From Spinacia oleracea (taxonomy: Eukaryota; Streptophyta; Magnoliopsida; Caryophyllales; Amaranthaceae): a stretch of 64,000 bases of DNA. Positions 13,501 to 26,247 of this stretch are shown here, one piece after another. The stretch is from contig NC_079491.1 of assembly GCF_020520425.1 (NCBI RefSeq), positions 27,457,449 to 27,521,448 on the forward strand. Direction: 5' to 3'. The translations under genes were made by a program, and so were the position numbers. Below the pieces are notes generated by a model, which worked only from the letters and a program-made list of their open reading frames with translations, made no database searches and was not told the origin of the DNA. Within the stretch, counting starts at the first letter, position 1, and the number at the start of each line of letters is the position of its first letter.

Positions 13501-16500
13501 GTTCGGAAACTTCATTTTTGCCTAAAAATGACCTAGAACGACCCAATTAGCCTTAAATTTGAAATAATAGATTGTAAAGAGCCTTAGAAAGTTATAACTA
13601 TGCATATGAGACGTGTAATAAGTTTGAAAACATTCCTTAGGTTCTTTAGTTCAAAGTTGGGTTCGAAAACGTCATTTTTGCCCAAAAATGACCTAGAACG
13701 ACCCAATTAGCCTTAAATGTGAAATAATAGATTGTAAAGAGCCTTACAAATTTATAACTATGCATATGAGACGTGTAATAAGTTTGAAAACATTCCTTAG
13801 GCTCTTTAGTTCAAAGTTGGGTTCGAAAACGTCATTTTTGCCCAAAAATGACCTAGAACGACCCAATTAGCCTTAAATGTAAAATAATAGATTGTAAAGA
13901 GCCTTAGAAAGTTGTAAATATGCATATTAAACGTGTAATAAGTTTGAAAATATTCCTTAGGTTCTTTAGTTCAAAGTTGGGTTCGAAAACGTCATTTTTG
14001 CCCAAATATGTCCTAGAACGACCCAATTAGCCTTAAATGTAAAAATAATAGATTGTAAAGAGCCTTAGAAAGTTGTAAATAAGCATATTAAATGTGTAAT
14101 AAGTTTGAAAACATTCCTTAGGTTCTTTAGTTCAAAGTTGGGTTCGAAAACTTCATTTTTGCCTAAAAATGACCTAGAACGACCCAATTAGCCTTAAATT
14201 TGAAATAATAGATTGTAAAGAGCCTTAGAAAGTTATAACTATGCATATGAGACGTGTAATACCTTTGAAAACATTCCTTAGGTTCTTTAGTTCAAAGTTG
14301 GGTTCGAAAACGTCATTTGTGCCTAAAAATGGCCTAGAACGACCCAATTAGCCTTAAATGTGAAATAATAGATTGTAAAGAGCCTTATAAAGTTATAACT
14401 ATGCATATGAGACGTGTAATAAGTTTGAAAACATTCCTTAGGTTCTTTAGTTCAAAGTTGGGTTCGAAAACATCATTTTTGCCTAAAAATGACCTAGAAC
14501 GACCCAATTAGCCTTAAATGTGAAATAATAGATTGTAAAGAGCCTTAGAAAGTTTTAAATATGCATATTAAACGTGTAATAAGTTTGAAAACATTCCTTA
14601 GGCTCTTTAGTTCAAAGTTGGGTTCGAAAACGTCATTTTTGCCCAAAAATGACCTAGAACGACCCAATTAGCCTTAAATGTGAAATAATAGATTGTAAAG
14701 AGCGTTAGAAAGTTGTAAATATTTATATTAAACGTGTAATAAGTTTGAAAATATTCCTTAGGTTCTTTAGTTCAAAGTTGGGTTCGATAACGTCATTTTT
14801 GCCCAAATATGTCCTAGAACGACCATATTAGCCTTAAATGTGAAATAATAGATTGTAAAGAGCCTTAGAAAATTGTAAATATACATATTAAACATGTAAT
14901 AAGTTTGAAAACATTCCTTAGGTTCTTTAGTTCAAAGTTGGGTTCGAAAACTCCATTTTTGCCTAAATATGACCAAGAACGACCCAATTACCCTTAAATG
15001 TGAAATAATAGATTGTAAAGAGCCTTAGAAAGTTGTAAATATGCATATTAAACATGTAATAAGTTTGAAAACATTCCTTAGGTTCTTTAGTTCAAAGTTG
15101 GGTTCGAAAACTTCATTTTTGCCTAAAAATGACCTAGAAGGACCCAATTAGCCTTAAATGTGAAATAATAGATTGTAAAGAGCCTTAAAAAGTTATAACT
15201 ATGCATATGAGACGTGTAATAAGTTTGAAAACATTCCTTAGGTTCTTTGGTTCAAAGTTGGGTTCGAAAACATCATTTTTGCCTAAAAATGACCTAGAAC
15301 GACCCAATTAGCCTTAAATGTGAAATAATAGATTGTAAAGAACCTTAGAAAGTTATAACTATGCATATGAGACGTGTAATAAGTTTGAAAACATTCCTTA
15401 GGTTCTTTAGTTCAAAGTTGGGTTCGAAAACATCATTTTTGCCTAAAAATGACCTAGAACGACCCAATTAGCCTTAAATGTGAAATAATAGATTGTAAAG
15501 AGCCTTAGAAAGTTGTAAATATGCATATTAAACGTGTAATAAGTTTGAAAACATTCCTTTGGCTCTTTAGTTCAAAGTTGGGTTCGAAAACGTCATTTTT
15601 GCCCAAAAATGACCTAGAACGACCCAATTAGCCTTAAATGTGAAATAATAGATTGTAAAGAGCCTTAGAAAGTTGTAAATATTTATATTAAACGTGTAAT
15701 AAGTTTGAAAATATTCCTTAGGTTCTTTAGTTCAAAGTTGGGTTCGATAACGTCATTTTTGCCCATATATGTCCTAGAACGACCATATTAGCCTTAAATG
15801 TGAAATAATAGATTGTAAAGAGCCTTAGAAAATTGTAAATATGCATATTAAACATGTAATAAGTTTGAAAACATTCCTTAGGTTCTTTAGTTCAAAGTTG
15901 GGTTCGAAAACTTCATTTTTGCCTAAAAATGACCTAGAACGACCCAATTAGCCTTAAATGTGAAATAATAGATTGTAAAGAGCCTTAGAAAGTTATAACT
16001 ATGCATATGAGATGTGTAATAAGTTTGAAAACATTCCTTAGGTTCTTTGGTTCAAAGTTGGGTTCGAAAACATCATTTTTGCCTAAAAATGACCTAGAAC
16101 GACCCAATTAGCCTTAAATGTGAAATAATAGATTGTAAAGAACCTTAGAAAGTTATAAATATGCATATGAGACTTGTAATAAGTTTGAAAACATTCCTTA
16201 GGTTCTTTAGTTCAAAGTTGGGTTCGAAAACATCATTTTTGCCTAAAAATGACCAAGAACGACCCAATTAGCCTTAAATGTGAAATAATAGATTGTAAAG
16301 AGCCTTAGAAAGTTGTAAATATGTATATTAAACGTGTAATAAGTGTGAAAATATTCTTTAGGTTCTTTAGTTCAAAGTTGGGTTCGATAACGTCATTTTT
16401 GCCCAAATATATCCTAGAACGACCCAATTAGCCTTAAATATGAAAATAATAGATTGTAAAGAACCTTAGAAAGTTGTAAATAAGCATATTAAATGTGTAA

Positions 16501-19500
16501 TAAGTTTGAAAACATAACTTTGTTTCTTTAGTTCAAAGTTGGGTTCGAAAACTTCATTTTTGCCTAAAAATGACCTAGAACGACCCAATTATCCTTAAAT
16601 GTGAAATAATAGATTGTAAAGAGCCTTAGAAAGTTATAACTATGCATATGAGACGTGTAATAAGTTTGAAAACATTCCTTAGGTTCTTTAGTTCAAAGTT
16701 GGGTTCGAAAACGTCATTTTTGCCTAAAAATGACCTAGAACGACCCAATTATCCTTAAATGTGAAATAATAGATTGTAAAGAGCCTTAGAAAGTTATAAC
16801 TATGCATATGAGATGTGTAATAAGTTTGAAAACATTCCTTAGGTTCTTTGGTTCAAAGTTGGGTTCGAAAACATCATTTTTGCCTAAAAATGACCTAGAA
16901 CGACCCAATTAGCCTTAAATGTGAAATAATAGATTGTAAAGAGCCTTAGAAAGTTATAACTATGCATATGAGACTTGTAATAAGTTTGAAAACATTCCTT
17001 AGGTTCTTTAGTTCAAAGTTGGGTTCGAAAACATCATTTTTGCCTAAAAATGACCTAGAACGACCCAATTAGCCTTAAATGTGAAATAATAGATTGTAAA
17101 GAGCCTTAGAAAGTTTTAAATATGCATATTAAACGTGTAATAAGTTTGAAAACATTCCTTAGGCTCTTTAGTTCAAAGTTGGGTTCGAAAACGTCATTTT
17201 TGCCCAAAAATGACCTAGATCGACCCAATTAGCCTTAAATGTGAAATAATAGATTGTAAAGAGCCTTAGAAAGTTGTAAATATGTATATTAAACGTGTAA
17301 TAAGTGTGAAAATATTCTTTAGGTTCTTTAGTTCAAAGTTGGGTTCGATAACGTCATTTTTGCCCAAATATATCCTAGAACGACCCAATTAGCCTTAAAT
17401 ATGAAAATAATAGATTGTAAAGAACCTTAGAAAGTTGTAAATAAGCATATTAAATGTGTAATAAGTTTGAAAACATTCCTTTGTTTCTTTAGTTCAAAGT
17501 TGGGTTCGAAAACTTCATTTTTGCCTAAAAATGACCTAGAACGACCCAATTATCCTTAAATGTGAAATAATAGATTGTAAAGAGCCTTAGAAAGTTATAA
17601 CTATGCATATGAGACGTGTAATAAGTTTGAAAACATTCCTTAGGTTCTTTAGTTCAAAGTTGGGTTCGAAAACGTCATTTTTGCCTAAAAATGACCTAGA
17701 ACGACCCAATTAGCCTTAAATGTGAAATAATAGATTGTAAAGAGCCTTAGAAAGTTATAACTATGCATATGAGACGTGTAATAAGTTTGAAAACATTCCT
17801 TAGGTTCTTTAGTTCAAAGTTGGGTTCGAAAACATCATTTTTGCCTAAAAATGACCTAGAATGACCCAATTAGCCTTTAATGTGAAATAATAGATTGTAA
17901 AGAGCCTTAGAAAGTTATAACTATGCATATGAGACGTGTAATAAGTTTGAAAACATTCCTTAGGTTCTTTAGTTCAAAGTTGGGTTCGAAAACATCATTT
18001 TTGCCTAAAAATGACCTAGAACGACCCAATTAGCCTTAAATGTGAAATAATAGATTGTAAAGAGCCTTAGAAAGTTGTAAATATGCATATTAAACGTGTA
18101 ATAAGTTTGAAAACATTCCTTAGGCTCTATAGTTCAAAGTTGGGTTCGAAAACGTCATTTTTGCCCAAAAATGACCTAGAACGACCCAATTAGCCTTAAA
18201 TGTAAAATAATAGATTGTAAAGAGCCTTAGAAAGTTGTAAATATGCATATTAAACGTGTAATAAGTTTGAAAATATTCCTTAGGTTCTTTAGATCAAAGT
18301 TGGGTTCGAAAACGTCATTTTTGCCTAAATATGTCCTAGAACGACCCAATTAGCCTTAAATGTGAAAATAATAGATTGTAAAGAGCCTTAGAAAGTTTTA
18401 AATAAGCATATTAAACGTGTAATAAGTTTGAAAACATTCCTTAGGTTCTTTAGTTCAAAGTTGGGTTCGGAAACTTCATTTTTGCCTAAAAATGACCTAG
18501 AACGACCCAATTAGCCTTAAATTTGAAATAATAGATTGTAAAGAGCCTTAGAAAGTTATAACTATGCATATGAGACGTGTAATAAGTTTGAAAACATTCC
18601 TTAGGTTCTTTAGTTCAAAGTTGGGTTCGAAAACGTCATTTTTGCCCAAAAATGACCTAGAACGACCCAATTAGCCTTAAATGTGAAATAATAGATTGTA
18701 AAGAGCCTTACAAAGTTATAACTATGCATATGAGACGGGTAATAAGTTTGAAAACATTCCTTAGGCTCTTTAGTTCAAAGTTGGGTTCGAAAACGTCATT
18801 TTTGCCCAAAAATGACCTAGAACGACCCAATTAGCCTTAAATGTAAAATAATAGATTGTAAAGAGCCTTAGAAAGTTGTAAATATGCATATTAAACGTGT
18901 AATAAGTTTGAAAATATTCCTTAGGTTCTTTAGTTCAAAGTTGGGTTCGAAAACGTCATTTTTGCCCAAATATGTCCTAGAACGACCCAATTAGCCTTAA
19001 ATGTGAAAATAATAGATTGTAAAGAGCCTTAGAAAGTTGTAAATAAGCATATTAAATGTGTAATAAGTTTGAAAACATTCCTTAGGTTCTTTAGTTCAAA
19101 GTTGGGTTCGAAAACTTCATTTTTGCCTAAAAATGACCTAGAACGACCCAATTAGCCTTAAATTTGAAATAATAGATTGTAAAGAGTCTTAGAAAGTTAT
19201 AACTATGCATATGAGACGTGTAATAACTTTGAAAACATTCCTTAGGTTCTTTAGTTCAAAGTTGGGTTCGAAAACGTCATTTGTGCCTAAAAATGGCCTA
19301 GAACGACCCAATTAGCCTTAAATGTGAAATAATAGATTGTAAAGAGCCTTATAAAGTTATAACTATGCATATGAGACGTATAATAAGTTTGAAAACATTC
19401 CTTAGGTTCTTTAGTTCAAAGTTGGGTTCGAAAACATCATTTTTGCCTAAAAATTACCTAGAACGACCCAATTAGCCTTAAATGTGAAATAATAGATTGT

Positions 19501-22500
19501 AAAGAGCCTTAGAAAGTTTTAAATATGCATATTAAACGTGTAATAAGTTTGAAAACATTCCTTAGGCTCTTTAGTTCAAAGTTGGGTTCGAAAACGTCAT
19601 TTTTGCCCAAAAATGACCTAGAACGACCCAATTAGCCTTAAATGTGAAATAATAGATTGTAAAGAGCGTTAGAAAGTTGTAAATATTTATATTAAACGTG
19701 TAATAAGTTTGAAAATATTCCTTAGGTTCTTTAGTTCAAAGTTGGGTTCGATAACGTCATTTTTGCCCAAATATGTCCTAGAACGACCATATTAGCCTTA
19801 AATGTGAAATAATAGATTGTAAAGAGCCTTAGAAAATTGTAAATATACATATTAAACATGTAATAAGTTTGAAAACATTCCTTAGGTTCTTTAGTTCAAA
19901 GTTGGGTTCGAAAACTCCATTTTTGCCTAAATATGACCAAGAACGACCCAATTACCCTTAAATGTGAAATAATAGATTGTAAAGAGCCTTAGAAAGTTGT
20001 AAATATGCATATTAAACATGTAATAAGTTTGAAAACATTCCTTAGGTTCTTTAGTTCAAAGTTGGGTTCGAAAACTTCATTTTTGCCTAAAAATGACCTA
20101 GAAGGACCCAATTAGCCTTAAATGTGAAATAATAGATTGTAAAGAGCCTTAGAAAGTTATAACTATGCATATGAGACGTGTAATAAGTTTGAAAACATTC
20201 CTTAGGTTCTTTGGTTCAAAGTTGGGTTCGAAAACATCATTTTTGCTTAAAAATGACCTAGAACGACCCAATTAGCCTTAAATGTGAAATAATAGATTGT
20301 AAAGAACCTTAGAAAGTTATAACTATGCATATGAGACGTGTAATAAGTTTGAAAACATTCCTTAGGTTCTTTAGTTCAAAGTTGGGTTCGAAAACATCAT
20401 TTTTGCCTAAAAATGACCTAGAACGACCCAATTAGCCTTAAATGTGAAATAATAGATTGTAAAGAGCCTTAGAAAGTTGTAAATATGCATATTAAACGTG
20501 TAATAAGTTTGAAAACATTCCTTTGGCTCTTTAGTTCAAAGTTGGGTTCGAAAACGTCATTTTTGCCCAAAAATGACCTAGAACGACCCAATTAGCCTTA
20601 AATGTGAAATAATAGATTGTAAAGAGCCTTAGAAAGTTGTAAATATTTATATTAAACGTGTAATAAGTTTGAAAATATTCCTTAGGTTCTTTAGTTCAAA
20701 GTTGGGTTCGATAACGTCATTTTTGCCCATATATGTCCTAGAACGACCATATTAGCCTTAAATGTGAAATAATAGATTGTAAAGAGCCTTAGAAAATTGT
20801 AAATATGCATATTAAACATGTAATAAGTTTGAAAACATTCCTTAGGTTCTTTAGTTCAAAGTTGGGTTCGAAAACTTCATTTTTGCCTAAAAATGACCTA
20901 GAACGACCCAATTAGCCTTAAATGTGAAATAATAGATTGTAAAGAGCCTTAGAAAGTTATAACTATGCATATGAGATGTGTAATAAGTTTGAAAACATTC
21001 CTTAGGTTCTTTGGTTCAAAGTTGGGTTCGAAAACATCATTTTTGCCTAAAAATGACCTAGAACGACCCAATTAGCCTTAAATGTGAAATAATAGATTGT
21101 AAAGAACCTTAGAAAGTTATAAATATGCGTATGAGACTTGTAATAAGTTTGAAAACATTCCTTAGGTTCTTTAGTTCAAAGTTGGGTTCGAAAACATCAT
21201 TTTTGCCTAAAAATGACCAAGAACGACCCAATTAGCCTTAAATGTGAAATAATAGATTGTAAAGAGCCTTAGAAAGTTATAACTATGCATATGAGACGTG
21301 TAATAAGTTTGAAAACATTCCTTAGGTTCTTTGGTTCAAAGTTGGGTTCGAAAACATCATTTTTGCCTAAAAATGACCTAGAACGACCCAATTAGCCTTA
21401 AATGTGAAATAATAGATTGTAAAGAGCCTTAGAAAGTTATAACTATGCATATGAGACGTGTAATAAGTTTGAAAACATTCCTTAGGTTCTTTAGTTCAAA
21501 GTTGGGTTCGAAAACATCATTTTTGCCTAAAAATGACCTAGAATGACCCAATTAGCCTTTAATGTGAAATAATAGATTGTAAAGAGCCTTAGAAAGTTAT
21601 AACTATGCATATGAGACGTGTAATAAGTTTGAAAACATTCCTTAGGTTCTTTAGTTCAAAGTTGGGTTCGAAAACATCATTTTTGCCTAAAAATGACCTA
21701 GAACGACCCAATTAGCCTTAAATGTGAAATAATAGATTGTAAAGAACCTTAGAAAGTTATAACTATGCATATGAGACGTGTAATAAGTTTGAAAACATTC
21801 CTTAGGTTCTTTAGTTCAAAGTTGGGTTCGAAAACATCATTTTTGCCTAAAAATGACCTAGAACGACCCAATTAGCCTTAAATGTGAAATAATAGATTGT
21901 AAAGAGCCTTAGAAAGTTGTAAATATGCATATTAAACGTGTAATAAGTTTGAAAACATTCCTTTGGCTCTTTATTTCAAAGTTGGGTTCGAAAACGTCAT
22001 TTTTGCCCAAAAATGACCTAGAACGACCCAATTAGCCTTAAATGTGAAATAATAGATTGTAAAGAGCCTTAGAAAGTTGTAAATATTTATATTAAACGTG
22101 TAATAAGTTTGAAAATATTCCTTAGGTTCTTTAGTTCAAAGTTGGGTTCGATAACGTCATTTTTGCCCATATATGTCCTAGAACGACCATATTAGCCTTA
22201 AATGTGAAATAATAGATTGTAAAGAGCCTTAGAAAATTGTAAATATGCATATTAAACATGTAATAAGTTTGAAAACATTCCTTAGGTTCTTTAGTTCAAA
22301 GTTGGGTTCGAAAACTTCATTTTTGCCTAAAAATGACCTAGAACGACCCAATTAGCCTTAAATGTGAAATAATAGATTGTAAAGAGCCTTAGAAAGTTAT
22401 AACTATGCATATGAGATGTGTAATAAGTTTGAAAACATTCCTTAGGTTCTTTGGTTCAAAGTTGGGTTCGAAAACATCATTTTTGCCTAAAAATGACCTA

Positions 22501-25480
22501 GAACGACCCAATTAGCCTTAAATGTGAAATAATAGATTGTAAAGAACCTTAGAAAGTTATAAATATGCATATGAGACTTGTAATAAGTTTGAAAACATTC
22601 CTTAGGTTCTTTAGTTCAAAGTTGGGTTCGAAAACATCATTTTTGCCTAAAAATGACCAAGAACGACCCAATTAGCCTTAAATGTGAAATAATAGATTGT
22701 AAAGAGCCTTAGAAAGTTTTAAATATGCATATTAAACGTGTAATAAGTTTGAAAACATTCCTTAGGCTCTTTAGTTCAAAGTTGGGTTCGAAAACGTCAT
22801 TTTTGCCCAAAAATGACCTAGAACGACCCAATAAGCCTTAAATGTGAAATAATAGATTGTACAGAGCCTTAGAAAGTTGTAAATATGTATATTAAACGTG
22901 TAATAAGTGTGAAAATATTCCTTAGGTTCTTTAGTTCAAAGTTGGGTTCGATAACGTCATTTTTGCCCAAATATATCCTAGAACGACCCAATTAGCCTTA
23001 AATGTGAAAATAATAGATTGTAAAGAGCCTTAGAAAGTTGTGAATAAGCATATTAAATGTGTAATAAGTTTGAAAACATTCCTTTGTTTCTTTAGTTCAA
23101 AGTTGGGTTCGAAAACTTCATTTTTGCCTAAAAATGACCTAGAACGACCCAATTATCCTTAAATGTGAAATAATAGATTGTAAAGAGCCTTAGAAAGTTA
23201 TAACTATGCATATGAGACGTGTAATAAGTTTGAAAACATTCCTTAGGTTCTTTAGTTCAAAGTTGGGTTCGAAAACGTCATTTTTGCCTAAAAATGACCT
23301 AGAACGACCCAATTAGCCTTAAATGTGAAATAATAGATTGTAAAGAGCCTTAGAAAGTTATAACTATGCATATGAGACGTGTAATAAGTTTGAAAACATT
23401 CCTTAGGTTCTTTAGTTCAAAGTTGGGTTCGAAAACATCATTTTTGCCTAAAAATGACCTAGAACGACCCAATTAGCCTTAAATGTGAAATAATAGATTG
23501 TAAAGAGCCTTAGGAAGTTTTAAATATGCATATTAAACGTGTAATAAGTTTGAAAACATTCCTTAGGTTCTTTAGTTCAAAGTTGGGTTCGAAAACATCA
23601 TTTTTGCCTAAAAATGACCTAGAACGACCCAATTAGCCTTAAATGTGAAATAATAGATTGTAAAGAGCCTTAGAAAGTTTTAAATATGCATATTAAACGT
23701 GTAATAAGTTTGAAAACATTCCTTAGGCTCTTTAGTTCAAAGTTGGGTTCGAAAACGTCATTTTTGCCCAAAAATGACCTAGAACGACCCAATTAGCCTT
23801 AAATGTGAAATAATAGATTGTACAGAGCCTTAGAAAGTTGTAAATATGTATATTAAACGTGTAATAAGTGTGAAAATATTCCTTAGGTTCTTTAGTTCAA
23901 AGTTGGGTTCGATAACGTCATTTTTGCCCAAATATATCCTAGAACGACCCAATTAGCCTTAAATGTGAAAATAATAGATTGTAAAGAGCCTTAGAAAGTT
24001 GTGAATAAGCATATTAAATGTGTAATAAGTTTGAAAACATTCCTTTGTTTCTTTAGTTCAAAGTTGGGTTCGAAAACTTCATTTTTGCCTATAAATGACC
24101 TAGAACGACCCAATTATCCTTAAATGTGAAATAATAGATTGTAAAGAGCCTTAGAAAGTTATAACTATGCATATGAGACGTGTAATAAGTTTGAAAACAT
24201 TCCTTAGGTTCTTTAGTTCAAAGTTGGGTTCGAAAACGTCATTTTTGCCTAAAAATGACCTAGAACGACCCAATTAGCCTTAAATGTGAAATAATAGATT
24301 GTAAAGAGCCTTAGAAAGTTATAACTATGCATATGAGACGTGTAATAAGTTTGAAAACATTCCTTAGGTTCTTTAGTTCAAAGTTGGGTTCGAAAACATC
24401 ATTTTTGCCTAAAAATGACCTAGAACGACCCAATTAGCCTTAAATGTGAAATAATAGATTGTAAAGAGCCTTAGAAAGTTATAACTATGCATATGAGACG
24501 TGTAATAAGTTTGAAAACATTCCTTAGGTTCTTTAGTTCAAAGTTGGGTTCGAAAACATCATTTTTGCCTAAAAATGACCTAGAACGACCCAATTAGCCT
24601 TAAATGTGAAATAATAGATTGTAAAGAGCCTTAGAAAGTTATAACTATGCATATGAGACGTGTAATAAGTTTGAAAACATTCCTTAGGTTCTTTAGTTCA
24701 AAGTTGGGTTCGAAAACATCATTTTTGCCTAAAAATGACCTAGAACGACCCAATTAGCCTTAAATGTAAAATAATAGATGGTAAAGAGCCTTAGAAAGTT
24801 GTAAATATGCATATTAAACATGTAATAAGTTGAAAACATTCCTTAGGTTCTTTAGTTCAAAGTTGGGTTCGAAAACTTCATTTTTGCCTAAATATGACCC
24901 AAGGAAACAAGTAAAGTAGTGATTTATAATTGCACTTACATGTAAAATATTCTTTGCATTTACATGTGTAAACAAAGTATATATAATTTCATATTTTATC
25001 GAATGTGTAGTGCTTTTCGGAGTTACAAGAGACTAAGTGGACAATCTAAGGGAACTAAATTAACATGGATTCCAGCACAGGTATAATTAGTTTATTATTT
25101 ACCTAAGAAGAAAGTTTTTCAAAATTATAACATACAATGTGATAGAAATTTTACTTGTGTTATTTATTTTAATGCATTTAGTGTGCTCAACAACCGGGAT
25201 CACTAGATTGTGGCTACTACGTCATGCGTTTTATGTACGACATAATAATGAATCATGGTAATAGTCAAGATCTTACTAAGGTATGTTCTCATAAACTACG
25301 TACTTTATATAATAAATTGAAGTACACAAAACTATTATATTGATCGATCGTTGATAAATTGAATTATTTACACTTTTTTAGGATTTTTCAAGAACATTGC
25401 CTTATTCACCGGAGGAGATTAATGAGGTGAAAGATTTTTGGGCAGATTACTTCATGAACAATGTCGAATTTTTAGCTTAA
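7577..25480 (+). pseudogene. CACTA second gene: Transposase_24 + Ulp1-type (C48) protease, 11 exons, broken
   Basis: Proposed exons: 7577-7861, 7960-8175, 8262-8531, 8644-9033, 9139-9399, 9492-9817, 9897-10076, 10168-10272, 25011-25080, 25182-25280, 25382-25480. All introns are GT-AG, every phase joins, and the total is 2301 nt (767 codons including the stop). Exons 1-2 carry a plant transposase (Ptta/En/Spm, Transposase_24) domain: a basic region, then WVHLDRPTGKW and CDKRWREFKSRL. Exons 7-11 form a SUMO-protease (Ulp1/C48) fold. They show the catalytic His in SHWMLLV (10172-10174), Asp in IFDS (10223-10225), the oxyanion Gln at 25191-25193 and Cys in LDCGYYV (25209-25211). In-frame stops are TGA at 10000-10002 and TAG at 10238-10240. 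Intron 8 is 14.7 kb because it contains the satellite array. Such fusions are known in CACTA elements; any role in transposition is inferred. I chose the ATG at 7577; the frame is also open from 7541. Confidence 0.85.
10281..24900. repeat. Satellite array 2: about 91 copies of a 160-bp unit, with higher-order structure
   Basis: The anchor AAAGTTGGGTTCGAAAAC recurs every 160 bp from 10451 to the end near 24900, with occasional 1-bp indels (AAATAATAG versus AAAATAATAG). Monomers fall into subtypes, for example GTAAATATGCATATTAAAC versus ATAACTATGCATATGAGAC. Rare variants repeat at fixed long distances. CCTAGAATGA occurs at 12891 and 17855, and CGTCATTTGT at 14311 and 19275. Both pairs are 4964 bp apart, about 31 units. 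Shorter offsets of about 960 and 1440 bp are also seen. The array lies wholly in intron 8 of the Ulp1 gene. No reading frame spans it. Confidence 0.97.
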
Positions 25481-25739
25481 TTTGTAATATGAACTCGATC
25501 TCTAGCTAGCTACGTACCTTTGTTGTAATAATTTTATGTTTGTTGTAACATGTTGGTTGATCTATGAAGAATTTAATTGCCTTTTATTGGGAACGTTAAT
25601 TACGTTGTAAACTTTTGTGACAGGTATTATTTATAAATGTATTCCCGGTATTGGGAATGAAGCGTCTAATTTCAAAGACGATCATGTCGGAATTTCCAAC
25701 TAAAATATTAAAAAACAAATTTAATAATAAAAAAAAATA
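25481..25739. other. 3' flank of the Ulp1 gene
   Basis: AT-rich sequence with several short AATAA-like words, probably the 3' UTR and polyadenylation region. Nothing else recognised. Confidence 0.4.
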
Positions 25740-26113
25740 AGTCATTTGCCACGCACGTTAGCTTAATGTGCGAGGCAAATGACTTAATTTTTTGGTGCTA
25801 AAATTGTCATTTGCGTCGCACATTAAGCTATTGTGCGTGGCAAAAGACTTTTTTTTTGGCGCCTGAAAGTCATTTGCGTCGCACATTAAGCTAATGTGCG
25901 TGGCAAATGACTTTTTTTTTTGGCGCCTGAAAGTCATTTGCGTCGCACATTTAGCCAATGTGCGTGGCAAATGACTTTTCAACATGGTGCCTGAAAAGTC
26001 ATTTGCCACGCACATTTGCTTAATGTGCGACGCAAATAAGGTTCATTTGCGTCGAGAGCTTTTGCCACGCACAATGTGCGACGCAAATGTGCTTAAAAGT
26101 GCGATGCAAATGA
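25740..26113. repeat. Right subterminal hairpin repeats of the CACTA element
   Basis: Four or more near-perfect inverted pairs of the type GTCATTTGCGTCGCACATT / AATGTGCGTGGCAAATGAC, separated by 2-6 bp, alternate with spacers such as TTTTTGGCGCCTGAAA. The same block, in reverse, forms the left end of the second CACTA element (47042-47352). Confidence 0.85.
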
Positions 26114-26247
26114 CCCTTTTTCCACTAGTGGATCTGATGACGAATATCCTACGTGGTGCCTATATGTACAAATTAAACTCTGACACTTAAGATTGCGACA
26201 ACTAAATGTTGTTGCAACTTGCGACCTATATCATCACCCAATTTATT

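Larger units (their letters stand above)
157..26130 (+). mobile_element. CACTA (En/Spm-type) DNA transposon, 26 kb, defective
   Basis: The ends are CACTAGTGGAAAAAGG at 157 and its inverse CCTTTTTCCACTAGTG ending at 26130. Both ends carry arrays of short hairpin-forming subterminal repeats, as expected for CACTA elements. Inside are the two genes typical of the superfamily: a tnp2-type transposase (1304-5977) and a Transposase_24/Ulp1 gene (7577-25480), both on the plus strand and both broken. Much of the length is a 160-bp satellite in two blocks. The expected 3-bp target duplication is absent (TCT on the left, GAT on the right). The flanking host element also lacks its middle compared with copy B, so sequence beside the insertion has probably been lost. 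Confidence 0.9.
71..26239 (+). mobile_element. Short TIR element, copy A (8-bp TSD), split by a CACTA transposon
   Basis: Only the arms remain: 71-156 on the left and 26131-26239 on the right, about 195 bp without the CACTA insertion. The left arm opens GCGAAAATAATAAAGG and the right arm, read inward on the minus strand, opens GGGTGATGATATAGG. Both continue into a GGTCGCAAC...TGC core. The 8-bp duplication AATTTATT flanks both ends (63-70 and 26240-26247). The same two arms recur in inverted order as copy B at 27508-34264, which defines the family. An 8-bp TSD is typical of hAT elements, but the terminal bases are not a clear hAT signature and a MULE-like MITE remains possible. No coding sequence belongs to this element. 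Confidence 0.75.

Noticed and set aside
10281..24900. Regular spacing that could suggest a CRISPR array
   Set aside because: The whole 160-bp unit is conserved, there are no unique spacers, and the context is a plant transposon intron. It is a satellite.
25758..26190. Frames at the CACTA right end on both strands
   Set aside because: They translate the subterminal hairpin repeats and are repetitive.
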